DNA of 6,562 nucleotides from Anaerolineales bacterium (GCA_015662065.1 DQUX01000294.1:1-6562), one strand, 5' to 3'; positions 1 to 6,562 are shown, counted from the stretch's first letter. The notes: generated from the sequence alone by a model not told the origin. Program-made: numbers and translations.

Positions 1-30
1 CACCCCTAGGGGCCATGGTGCCACACACAC
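1..30 (-). CDS. Possible start of a third operon gene, cut by the window edge
   Basis: Twenty-five bases after the methyltransferase stop, the minus strand carries GAGGTGGG (44 down to 37), then six bases, then the run GTGTGTGTG. A GTG at 30-28 is ideally spaced and opens a frame reading V-C-V-A-P-W-P-L-G-V to the edge. A second open frame starts with GTG at 28-26 and includes an ATG at 16-14 (M-A-P-R-G). The third frame, from 26, hits a TAG. Ten codons do not allow a product call or a choice between the two open frames. If the locus is a class 1 DISARM, the gene expected here would be drmA, a helicase-domain protein, but nothing in these bases shows that. The support is only the good Shine-Dalgarno sequence, the same strand and the short gap. 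Confidence 0.3.
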   Translation of the reverse strand, partial: MCVAPWPLGV

Positions 31-36
31 GCTTGA

Positions 37-44
37 CCCACCTC
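37..44 (-). promoter_or_regulatory. Candidate Shine-Dalgarno sequence for the downstream gene
   Basis: On the minus strand the bases read GAGGTGGG, with GAGGTG matching the complement of the 16S rRNA tail. The distance to the GTG at 30-28 is six bases. It lies in the 55 bases after the methyltransferase stop, where no factor-independent terminator (stem followed by a T run) is visible, so the operon probably continues to the left. Confidence 0.4.
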
Positions 45-55
45 AACTGTCCTTT

Positions 56-3000
56 CTAACCGGGTTCTTCAAAAAACCTTGTCAAAGTCGGGTCTTCCGG
101 CGGAAAGGGAAAGGTGGCGAAACAGTCTGTGGGAGTGTAGCGAATGTCCGTGCGCAGGCTGGACGCCTGTTTACGGAGCCACACCTCATGCACGCTCGAC
201 TGCAAGAGGGCAAAGTGGTAGTCGTCGTCGAAGGCGAAGACAATTACCATCATCGAGTAAATCCACCCTTTCGGCACAAAAACCATCTGATGCATTTCAC
301 TGACTTGCGCCCGCACCAGCACCCGCCGCAGGGGGGCGATGGCCAGTCTCATATCACCTCGGTAGCGGGCAAAACGCCACCAACATTCTCGGTCACGACG
401 GTCATCGCGATTCCTTAAGCGCTCACGTTCTGGTTTCACGCGCTCCTCCACAATCCTCAAAAGGTCGGGATACTGCTTCGCCCGCTCCAGGTCCCAGTCG
501 TGGAAACAGATGACCCAGCGACTTGGTTTCTGCTCCGGGTGGCTGTTCAAGTCCTCACCGTTGAGGTAGGGGAACAGACAATCGGCATTGCGGGGGTCTT
601 TGGCTAACAGCGCCTCGGTCTCCTCCGGTTCCAGCACGAAGCCGATACCGCGAACGATGTCGCCCTGGAATGCTTTGCCCTCGTTTTGAGGCAACCGCTT
701 GGGCTCTGCTTCCGGCTCAGCATCCAGGCGTGAGGAGATGAAGTCCACGGGTTGACCGTCGAGAAGGGGCGAACGGTGAGTGGCAGGCGAGCCGTCGGGC
801 TTATGGATGGCAACGAGGTTGACTTCCACATTGGCGGCGCCGGGCCACTTGATGAAACGGCGGGCGAAGGTGATGGTGCCACCCTGTTCCACAATGACCT
901 TCAAGCCACTCTCGCGAGTATCCCCCTGGCCGATGGTGCTGGTGGCAACCATGCCCATACGTCCGCCCGAGCGTAGTAAGTCAAAAACACGGCGGTAGAA
1001 GACCGAACAGAGGTCTGCCGTGCCCTTGTAAGGAGCGAAGGCCGTGGTAAGCCAGTGACGGTACTTACCACCGAGCGCCCTGCTGATCTTCAGCCCACCC
1101 ATAAACGGCGGATTGCCCAGCACCACGTCGAAGCCGCCCTGGGCGAAGACCTCGGGGAACTCCAGCGGCCAGTGGAAGAACTTGTGCTTTTCGGCCAACG
1201 CACGCACAAAATCGCGGACCTCCCCCTGTACCCCCTCCTCCCCGTGCTCCAGGAGCCGCCGCAGGTCCTGGGAGGTGGGCACCTTGCCTTGGGTCTCAGG
1301 GGTGAGGGGGGCGAAGAAGGCCGCGGTCCAAAGGTCACAGGCCAGATGATCCCGCCGAAAACGGGGATCATCCAGGATCCCCCGGTAGCGCGCCGCTTTC
1401 TCACCGATCGCCTCCGGGGTGTCGTCCCCCAGGGAATCGAGAGCCGCGATGCCCTCGGCAAGGTAGGTGATATCCGCAGGGAGCTTGAACGGAACGGTGA
1501 CCTCCCGACGATCGGCCCTGTTTTGGTTCCTCAAGGCCCTGGCGATTCCCGGGTCGTCGCCCGTCACGGGCTTATAGGCGCTGTCGGGGATGCCCTCCTC
1601 GAGTACCCCGAGGTCGAAGACCCCCACCAGGGAGTCACCGCATCTTATGCGATGATCCAGGAAGGCGAGCGGTTTCCCGGGGGCGTGGGACTCGATCCAC
1701 AGGGCCACCTTGCAGAGTTCCACCGCCAGGGCGTTTTTGTCCACCCCGTAGATGCAGTGGGAGATCACCTCCCGGACGGCCTCCCGTCGGGCCGCGGGGG
1801 CCGGCTCCTCCTCGCCGGTGCGCACCCGGGCCAGCTCCTCTCCCAGCCTCCGGGCCGCCGCCAACAGGAAATGGCCCGAACCGGTGGCGGGGTCGCAGAC
1901 CTTTATCGAGAGGATCGCCCGCTCCTTCTCCTCGGGGGTGGTGGCCCGGGAGAGACGCTCCTCCAGGACCGGCCCCAGGGCGGAGTCGACGAGCTCGGCG
2001 ACCAGCTCCCGCGGGGTGTAGTAGGATCCGGTGGATCTGCGCTCGGTCCCCGGGATCAGCTCGAAGGAAATCCCGGCGTCCCCCTCCCCGGCGGCAGGGG
2101 CTATCCGCGGTTGATAGTCCAAAAGGCTCTCGTACACGGATCCCAGCTCCTCCACGTCGAGGTGGGCGTAGTTGATCCGGCGGGGAACGCCGCATTCGTC
2201 ACTACAGTAATGCAGGTGCCGGAAAGCCTCCAAGAGGGAACGGTTGTCCAACTCACATTCGCCCAACACGGCCAAAGGCTCGAAGAGCTTCCCATCGAGG
2301 ACCGGGAGGCCGAGGAGGGATGCCGGGGGCTCGCCATCCTCTCCGTCGGCGTGGTCGCGGAGGAGGTGCCACAGGACCCTGAGGGAATACCAGAGGTCCC
2401 CGTGTTGGGTGTGGGCGCGGCGGTTGTCGACCAAGCGCCTCAGCCGGGAAACGCTGTAGTGCTCGCGATAGAGCTCGCTCCCCCCGAGGAGGTCCCTCTC
2501 CTCAGCCACCAGCAGGAAAAGGAAACGATAGACGAGGCGGAGGAGTTCCTGGTAAAGCCCGTGGGCGAAGGCGGTGCCCCCTTCGAGGGCCCTCTTCCGC
2601 AGCTCGCCGTTCTTGGGATGGCGGAGGAAGCCCTGGCCCAGGCGTTGGAGGGCTTTGACCACGCTGTCGCGGAGGCGGTCCCGGGCGCGGGAGCCCTCCT
2701 CGATGGCCTGGATGTAGTAACGTTCCAGGAGGCAATCGGCCGCATCGGATAACCCCTTCGGGAGCCGGCTCCGGTGCAGCAGGCGGAAAAGGAGCTCGAA
2801 ATCGCGGAAGCGGTTCTCCTCGAAGATGGCCGCGAGGTCGAATTCCACGTAGGCTTGCCCCCGAACCCGGTGGCTCTTCCGCAGTAACCTCAATCGTAGG
2901 CCGTTGGTCACCACCCCCCATAGGTGTTCGGTGCGGTTGAGGAACTCCTGCACCAGGGAATGGGGCGAGAGACGGGGGCCCCTCCTCTCCGGCGGGCGGC

Positions 3001-3424
3001 GGTCCAGGTCCTGGCGGCAGCCGGCGATGTGTACGGGAGGGGCATCGTCGTTCTCCCCTGCCCGATGGGAGATGGCAAAGGTCTGATTGTCAATTACATA
3101 TGCCCGGGGGTTCCGCACCAGGCGGTAACCCAGGAGGCTTAAAAGGGGGATGATCCACCGCTCCCGGGTGAGGGTGGTGCCGAAATCCCCCTCGGGCAAA
3201 CGTTCCATTCCCGACTGGAACGCCTCCCAGAAGCGCTTGGCATCGTGGTATGCCGCGGCGATCTCCTCCAGGAGGGATCGGTCCCCGATCCCGAGATCCC
3301 GCGGGGCCTGACCCGGAACCCTCCCACCGCGTAGCCGCTCGAAAAAGTCGGGATCGAAGAGCCCGCCCTCGATACGGACGACCGGTGAGCCCGTCGACCT
3401 CCGCTCAGCGGTGGCCGTCGGCAT
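56..3424 (-). CDS. Eco57I-like N6-adenine DNA methyltransferase (DISARM DrmMI-like)
   Basis: The 1122-residue protein very probably transfers a methyl group from S-adenosylmethionine to the N6 of adenine in a specific DNA site. Residues 1-440 are a mostly helical scaffold, with a segment at about 85-200 like the N-terminal region of type IIG/ISP enzymes (LLGY at 97-100, VVTNGLRLRL at 171-180). Motif X is TGSYYTP (465-471). Motif I is DPATGSGHF (511-519). The acidic cofactor loop is GVDKN (560-564), and CGDSL (595-599) follows. Catalytic motif IV is NPPF (771-774), after an insert of about 170 residues. Motif VIII is probably near WPGAANVEVN (860-869). Residues 900-1122 are the likely target-recognition domain, ending in the family-typical FPFPP (1105-1109). 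No PD-(D/E)xK nuclease motif is seen. The ATG start is preceded by GGGGGTGA and overlaps the helicase end by 20 bases, suggesting translational coupling. GC content falls in the last third. The methylase call is firm; membership of DrmMI proper is not settled. Confidence 0.93.
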   Translation of the reverse strand: MPTATAERRSTGSPVVRIEGGLFDPDFFERLRGGRVPGQAPRDLGIGDRSLLEEIAAAYHDAKRFWEAFQSGMERLPEGDFGTTLTRERWIIPLLSLLGYRLVRNPRAYVIDNQTFAISHRAGENDDAPPVHIAGCRQDLDRRPPERRGPRLSPHSLVQEFLNRTEHLWGVVTNGLRLRLLRKSHRVRGQAYVEFDLAAIFEENRFRDFELLFRLLHRSRLPKGLSDAADCLLERYYIQAIEEGSRARDRLRDSVVKALQRLGQGFLRHPKNGELRKRALEGGTAFAHGLYQELLRLVYRFLFLLVAEERDLLGGSELYREHYSVSRLRRLVDNRRAHTQHGDLWYSLRVLWHLLRDHADGEDGEPPASLLGLPVLDGKLFEPLAVLGECELDNRSLLEAFRHLHYCSDECGVPRRINYAHLDVEELGSVYESLLDYQPRIAPAAGEGDAGISFELIPGTERRSTGSYYTPRELVAELVDSALGPVLEERLSRATTPEEKERAILSIKVCDPATGSGHFLLAAARRLGEELARVRTGEEEPAPAARREAVREVISHCIYGVDKNALAVELCKVALWIESHAPGKPLAFLDHRIRCGDSLVGVFDLGVLEEGIPDSAYKPVTGDDPGIARALRNQNRADRREVTVPFKLPADITYLAEGIAALDSLGDDTPEAIGEKAARYRGILDDPRFRRDHLACDLWTAAFFAPLTPETQGKVPTSQDLRRLLEHGEEGVQGEVRDFVRALAEKHKFFHWPLEFPEVFAQGGFDVVLGNPPFMGGLKISRALGGKYRHWLTTAFAPYKGTADLCSVFYRRVFDLLRSGGRMGMVATSTIGQGDTRESGLKVIVEQGGTITFARRFIKWPGAANVEVNLVAIHKPDGSPATHRSPLLDGQPVDFISSRLDAEPEAEPKRLPQNEGKAFQGDIVRGIGFVLEPEETEALLAKDPRNADCLFPYLNGEDLNSHPEQKPSRWVICFHDWDLERAKQYPDLLRIVEERVKPERERLRNRDDRRDRECWWRFARYRGDMRLAIAPLRRVLVRAQVSEMHQMVFVPKGWIYSMMVIVFAFDDDYHFALLQSSVHEVWLRKQASSLRTDIRYTPTDCFATFPFPPEDPTLTRFFEEPG

Positions 3425-6278
3425 CCCTCACCCCCTGGGGATCGGTTTTCGGTTGTAATACCAGGATGCCGAGGAGGTCCGGGGGCCAGTGGGGCTTCAC
3501 CTTGAACCCCCGGACCGCCTCCCCGATGGTCCGCCGCAGGCGCTTGTGCGCCTCCAATAGCTCCTCGGCCCTTGCCCCGATGATCAGCTGGAGGGGGCTC
3601 ACCCCGTCCCCCTCCAGGTGGGGCTTTAGCTCCGCCAGCGCCGAGGCCAAAAGCTCCCGCTTCTCTCCCACCGGCATGTTGGCCACGGGCTCCGCCTCCG
3701 CCAAAAGCCCCAGGGCCTCCCCGGGTCCGAGCCATTCCTCCGTGAGGTACCTCTTCCCCACCACGAGCACCTCTTCTGCCAACAGGGGAGGCCTTCCCGG
3801 TTCCTCGAGGAGGTAACGGACCCGCAAGAGGAGGAGGCTCGTCAGGCGCTTCACACGGTCGGTGCGGATGGCGCCACAACGTCCCCCCAACTTCCCGGCG
3901 CTCATCGCCTCCTCGAAGAGGTATTGGGCCAACGCGGCCACGAAGGGGTGGTTCCTCCCCACGAACTCCGCCCCCGCGGGGGCCGGGCTCTCGAAGGATA
4001 CGAGCCATTCATCTCTGCCCTTCGGAAGGGCGTTGCGGATGGGCTCCGGTACGCCATGGAGGGCCTCGGGCAGGAGCACGATCCTCCAGAGGTCTTCATC
4101 TCTCCGGACCCGCTCCACTTGCATCCTCAACCTCTGGCACAGGAGAAGCACGAAATCCCGGACGTCTTTTGCGCTTCCCAAAACCCCATCGGTGGCTTCG
4201 AGCTCCCGGGCCACTTCCGCGGGCTTTATCCGCCGCTGGGCGAAACGCGATCGGCTCTTCCTTTCCCGCCGCGCGTCGATATCCCATCTTTTGTGTAGTT
4301 CCTTTGTCTTCTCGTCCAAGAAGTCCAAGGCCAACTGCTCCGCCACCCGATGCCCGGGGCCGAAGAACAGGGCGTTGATCAGGGCCTCGAGGACGGCTTC
4401 CTCATCTTCCGGCACGGGAACGTAGATGTTGAGATCGGAGTAGATCTCCCAGGCCTTCCTGAGCAGCACCCGCAGGATCGCGCCGTCCACGGGGTTATCG
4501 GTCCCGTAGTACCGGACCGCCTTGACCCGCTCCTTCTTTTGGTTGAAGCGGTCGACGCGGCCTTCCCTCTGTTCCAGCCGGTTGGGGTTCCAGGGAAGAT
4601 CGTAGTGGAACACCGCGTCGAACCCCTCCTGGAGGTTTATCCCCTCTGAGAGGCAATCGGTGGCGACGAGGACGCGGCGCGCCGCGCCACCTTTCGCCAT
4701 GAGCTCCTCCACCATGGCGCGCCTCTCGTCCTCACCCATGCGCCCGGTGATGTAGCGGATCTCCAGGTCGGAGAATTCCCGCTCCAGGGCGCGCCGCAGC
4801 TCCCGGGCCACGTACTCGGCGGTGTCCACGTAGATGCACCAGACGATGGGATTGAAACCCTCGCGCAGGAGTTCCCGGACCTTTTGGATACATCCTTTGA
4901 GCTTTGGGTCCTTATCGGGGGTTATCCTCGCTGCCAACTCCTCCAACCGGCGGAGGGCCGCCGCCTCGCTTTCGGGGATCTTTTCCATCGTGGATGTAGC
5001 CGGGACCTCGTCGCTCCCCCACGTATCGGTGGGCTCCATGACCATGGTGGGGGGGTCGTACCCCTCATCCTCGGGGATGGCACCCCCGCGGCGCCGTTTC
5101 CGGATGGCCACCTGCGCCGCCATGGGGCTCGACATTACACACCGCAATAGGGCCAGGGCGCTCCAGTAGTGCAACCTCCTGCGGAAACCCCCGAGTCCCT
5201 GCCCTTCCCGCACGATTTTCTGGCAGAATCGGTGCGCGCTCCTGAACAATTCCCACTGCTCGGGCGATAGACGGTAGATATACTCCTCATGGAGCCTTTC
5301 CGGGAAATACCCCTCGTTCCAGGAATCTTTGATGTCGGCGCGGGTGCGTTGGATGAAGTGCCGGGCCAGGCGGGCCCGACGCGCCTCGTCGATCGCGTCG
5401 AGGTCCCAGGTTTCGAACTCCGGATCCAGGAGCCCGAGGAGCTTCTTGAACGCCCCGGGGATGCCACTGTGGGGCGTGGCGGTGAGGAGCAACAGATGCC
5501 GGCCACGGTCGGCGGCGAGTTCCCGGACCAGCTCGTACCTCAGGTGTCGCTCCTTTCCCCCGCTGGGAACGGCGCCGTGGACCTCGTCCACCACGATTAG
5601 CTCGGGGGCTTGCTCCAAGAAGAGAGGCTTGTTGCGCCGGGTCTTGATGAAGTCTATGCTGATCACCACTACCGGGTAGTGCTCCCAGATGCTTTTGCCG
5701 TGCGGCGCCCGGCGTTGAAGGCGGTTCACCGTGGCGGTGGATACCACCACGGGCTCGAAATGGAACTTCTCCTGGAGTTCCTTTTGCCACTGGTCACACA
5801 AATACGGGGGACAGAGGACCGCGAACCGCTGTATCTCCTTTCTGTCCCAAAGTTCCCGCACGATGAGGCCCGCCTCGATGGTCTTTCCCACCCCCACATC
5901 GTCGGCGATGAGGATGCGCACCGGATCCAAACGCAACGCCATAAGAAGGGGAACGAGCTGATAGTTCCGCGGGCGGACCGAGATCCTCCCGAAGGACCGG
6001 AACGGAGCAGCCCCTTCCCGCAACAGGAGCCGCGCCGCCTGCCAGAGGAGCCGCACGGAAGCGGCGGTGTAATCCCCTTGGGGTTCGGGAAGGGGAAACC
6101 TGGACGGCACGGGCTTCTCCAGCGGGAGATACCTCCCGACCCTCTCCGCCAAACCCAGGTGGACCGCCACCACATCATCCGAGATGCCCGTGAGGGGACG
6201 CAGAAGCAGCACACCGTTTTCGGAGCCAACCACCACCCAATCTCGGCCACGAAATTGCACAATGGAACCTAATTGCAT
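3405..6278 (-). CDS. SNF2/RapA-type superfamily 2 helicase or translocase (DISARM DrmD-like)
   Basis: The 957-residue protein is a predicted ATP-driven DNA translocase. All core motifs are present and in order: Q-like NYQLVPLL (105-112), Walker A DDVGVGKT (126-133), motif Ia LCPPYLCDQWQKEL (155-168), motif II DEVH (231-234), motif III LLTATPHSG (264-272), motif V ATDCLSEGINLQ (539-550) and motif VI QREGRVDR (570-577) with its arginine fingers. The N-terminal 90 residues begin with a small beta-rich segment (QFRGRDWVVV, 8-17). Residues 620-957 form a long C-terminal region containing NHPFV (776-780), as seen in RapA-like proteins. No nuclease motif is visible. It is the first gene of the operon and probably feeds or licenses the methylase and any effector downstream. 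The ATG at 6278 has no Shine-Dalgarno sequence, and no ATG, GTG or TTG was found in frame in the roughly 50 bases upstream that I checked. DEVH replaces the commoner DEAH/DEGH but is known in DrmD-type helicases. It resembles, but in my reading differs from, canonical DrmD; RapA-like housekeeping use is unlikely beside a methylase. Confidence 0.94.
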   Translation of the reverse strand: MQLGSIVQFRGRDWVVVGSENGVLLLRPLTGISDDVVAVHLGLAERVGRYLPLEKPVPSRFPLPEPQGDYTAASVRLLWQAARLLLREGAAPFRSFGRISVRPRNYQLVPLLMALRLDPVRILIADDVGVGKTIEAGLIVRELWDRKEIQRFAVLCPPYLCDQWQKELQEKFHFEPVVVSTATVNRLQRRAPHGKSIWEHYPVVVISIDFIKTRRNKPLFLEQAPELIVVDEVHGAVPSGGKERHLRYELVRELAADRGRHLLLLTATPHSGIPGAFKKLLGLLDPEFETWDLDAIDEARRARLARHFIQRTRADIKDSWNEGYFPERLHEEYIYRLSPEQWELFRSAHRFCQKIVREGQGLGGFRRRLHYWSALALLRCVMSSPMAAQVAIRKRRRGGAIPEDEGYDPPTMVMEPTDTWGSDEVPATSTMEKIPESEAAALRRLEELAARITPDKDPKLKGCIQKVRELLREGFNPIVWCIYVDTAEYVARELRRALEREFSDLEIRYITGRMGEDERRAMVEELMAKGGAARRVLVATDCLSEGINLQEGFDAVFHYDLPWNPNRLEQREGRVDRFNQKKERVKAVRYYGTDNPVDGAILRVLLRKAWEIYSDLNIYVPVPEDEEAVLEALINALFFGPGHRVAEQLALDFLDEKTKELHKRWDIDARRERKSRSRFAQRRIKPAEVARELEATDGVLGSAKDVRDFVLLLCQRLRMQVERVRRDEDLWRIVLLPEALHGVPEPIRNALPKGRDEWLVSFESPAPAGAEFVGRNHPFVAALAQYLFEEAMSAGKLGGRCGAIRTDRVKRLTSLLLLRVRYLLEEPGRPPLLAEEVLVVGKRYLTEEWLGPGEALGLLAEAEPVANMPVGEKRELLASALAELKPHLEGDGVSPLQLIIGARAEELLEAHKRLRRTIGEAVRGFKVKPHWPPDLLGILVLQPKTDPQGVRDADGHR
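3428..3436 (-). promoter_or_regulatory. Shine-Dalgarno sequence of the methyltransferase gene, inside the helicase gene
   Basis: On the minus strand AGGGGGTGA ends three bases before the ATG at 3424-3422. GGTGA matches the 16S rRNA tail complement. The site lies within the last codons of the helicase gene, so ribosomes finishing the helicase would pass over it. This supports the ATG at 3424 as the start and coupled translation of the two subunits. Confidence 0.5.
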
Positions 6279-6291
6279 CGCATCGAAAAGG

Positions 6292-6321
6292 AGTATATGA
6301 TCGAACCGATGGAGGGGACAA
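6292..6321 (-). promoter_or_regulatory. Candidate promoter of the helicase-methylase operon
   Basis: On the minus strand TTGTCC (6321-6316, four of six matches to the sigma-70 -35 box) is followed after 18 bases by TATACT (6297-6292, five of six matches to the -10 box). Only 13 bases separate the -10 box from the helicase ATG, so transcription would begin about six bases before the start codon. That would give a nearly leaderless message, which agrees with the missing Shine-Dalgarno sequence. The -35 box lies inside the inverted repeat at 6312-6327. It is the best match I found in the intergenic region, but this is by eye only. Confidence 0.4.
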
Positions 6322-6327
6322 CCCCTC
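6312..6327. repeat. Perfect 6-bp inverted repeat (GAGGGG-ACAA-CCCCTC) over the promoter
   Basis: The two six-base arms are perfect complements around a four-base spacer. The repeat covers the whole candidate -35 box of the minus-strand operon. It could be an operator for a dimeric regulator or a small RNA hairpin. No T run follows on either strand, so it does not look like a factor-independent terminator. A further GGGG (6328-6331) next to the right arm allows an alternative CCCC-TC-GGGG pairing. Confidence 0.45.
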
Positions 6328-6422
6328 GGGGCAACGTAAGACGGGTAAGCTGTGGTTTCGACGATTGATCGATCGCCTCCCGCGGCGCCTTTGAGCTCCT
6401 AGGCGGGGCGGTCCAGCAACGA

Positions 6423-6430
6423 AGAGGGGG
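6423..6430 (+). promoter_or_regulatory. Candidate Shine-Dalgarno sequence of the right-edge gene
   Basis: AGAGGGGG lies six bases before a TTG codon at 6437-6439. It is the reason for choosing TTG as the start, because the first in-frame ATG (6506) is 23 codons into a stretch that already reads as protein. Confidence 0.45.
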
Positions 6431-6436
6431 ATTTTC

Positions 6437-6562
6437 TTGTCCGAAGGATTACGTCGATACGTCCGCGAGCAGGGCCCCGGGCACCTCCTTTTCGGCGGGG
6501 CCCGTATGGCCTTCCTCGATATCGAGGCGGGCTTCTGGGGCCTGCGGCGACAGCTGGAGGCG
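6437..6562 (+). CDS. Start of a divergent gene cut by the window edge; possibly a V4R/XylR-N-domain protein
   Basis: Forty-two codons are open to the edge, starting at TTG with a well-placed purine tract. The same frame has a TGA at 6392-6394, so the start lies between there and the ATG at 6506. The peptide begins L-S-E-G-L-R-R-Y-V and contains GPGHLLFGGARMAFLDIEAG (14-33) and FWGLRRQLEA (33-42). This is an amphipathic, folded-looking start with no signal peptide or membrane segment. The glycine-rich turn followed by RMAFLDIE and FWGLRRQ reminds me of the N-terminal part of V4R (XylR-N, 4-vinyl-reductase-like) small-molecule-binding proteins. That is memory of a family pattern, and 42 residues are too few to prove it. 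It is transcribed away from the defence operon and is more likely a neighbouring cellular gene than part of the system. I see no clear promoter for it. Confidence 0.6.
   Translation, partial: MSEGLRRYVREQGPGHLLFGGARMAFLDIEAGFWGLRRQLEA

Noticed and set aside
3..12. CCCCTAGGGG palindrome considered as a terminator
   Set aside because: It has no loop and no following T run on either strand, and it lies after the candidate start of the next gene rather than at a gene end.
1635..2195. A 186-codon minus-strand frame within the methyltransferase
   Set aside because: It is glycine- and arginine-rich, out of frame with motifs X and I of the methylase, and is explained by GC-biased third positions.
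1055..2752. A 565-codon open frame on the plus strand, antisense to the methyltransferase gene
   Set aside because: It runs opposite the conserved methylase motifs, reads as low-complexity G-, E-, V- and P-rich protein with no recognisable domain, and is the usual mirror frame of a GC-rich gene.
3139..4008. A 289-codon minus-strand frame bridging the helicase end and methylase start
   Set aside because: It is rich in G, R, P and A with no motif, and overlaps two genes whose own frames carry clear domains. It is a shifted shadow frame.
6366..6375. TGATCGATCG, with a GATCGATC palindrome, considered as an operator or methylase target
   Set aside because: An eight-base palindrome built from two GATC units is common by chance, and the methylase target cannot be read from sequence.
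6375..6405. CGCCT...AGGCG imperfect stem in the divergent region considered as a terminator
   Set aside because: The five-base arms are 21 bases apart, no T run follows, and no gene ends there, since both neighbours point away from this region.
1..6562. CRISPR array, tRNA, rRNA, insertion sequence or attachment site
   Set aside because: No spaced direct repeats, cloverleaf, transposase frame or long terminal repeats were seen by eye on either strand.

Overview
The window is a GC-rich piece of a prokaryotic chromosome. Two long genes on the minus strand fill nearly all of it, and the start of a divergent plus-strand gene lies at the right edge. The use of AGG and CGG arginine codons side by side, and Shine-Dalgarno-like purine tracts before three of the four starts, fit a GC-rich, possibly thermophilic or uncultured, bacterium. 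An archaeon is not excluded, and no taxonomic marker is present.

Layout, right to left in the direction of the main operon. Positions 6279-6436 are a 158-base divergent intergenic region with a candidate promoter for the minus-strand operon, whose -35 box sits inside a perfect inverted repeat. The first gene (6278 down to 3405) encodes a 957-residue SNF2/RapA-type superfamily 2 helicase or translocase. The second (3424 down to 56) overlaps it by 20 bases and encodes a 1122-residue Eco57I-like N6-adenine DNA methyltransferase. After its stop, a Shine-Dalgarno sequence and several overlapping GTG/ATG codons (30 down to 14) suggest that a third operon gene starts and runs off the left edge. On the right, a plus-strand gene starts at about 6437 and runs off the end. 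Its first 42 residues look like the beginning of a V4R/XylR-N-type ligand-binding protein, but that is only an impression.

Interpretation. A co-translated SNF2 helicase and large adenine methyltransferase is the core of class 1 DISARM (drmD and drmMI) and of related helicase-methylase anti-phage systems. The likely roles are self-DNA marking by the methylase and ATP-driven movement on unmodified invading DNA by the helicase. Neither protein shows a nuclease active site. The N-terminal part of the methylase looks like the nuclease/scaffold region of type IIG/ISP enzymes but lacks the ExK residues. An effector must therefore lie in the part of the operon beyond position 1, or the system works without cleavage. 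The helicase looks to me like a sister of DrmD rather than a canonical DrmD, so this may be a less-described DISARM-like system. The window alone cannot decide this, because the diagnostic drmA, drmB and drmC genes would lie outside it.
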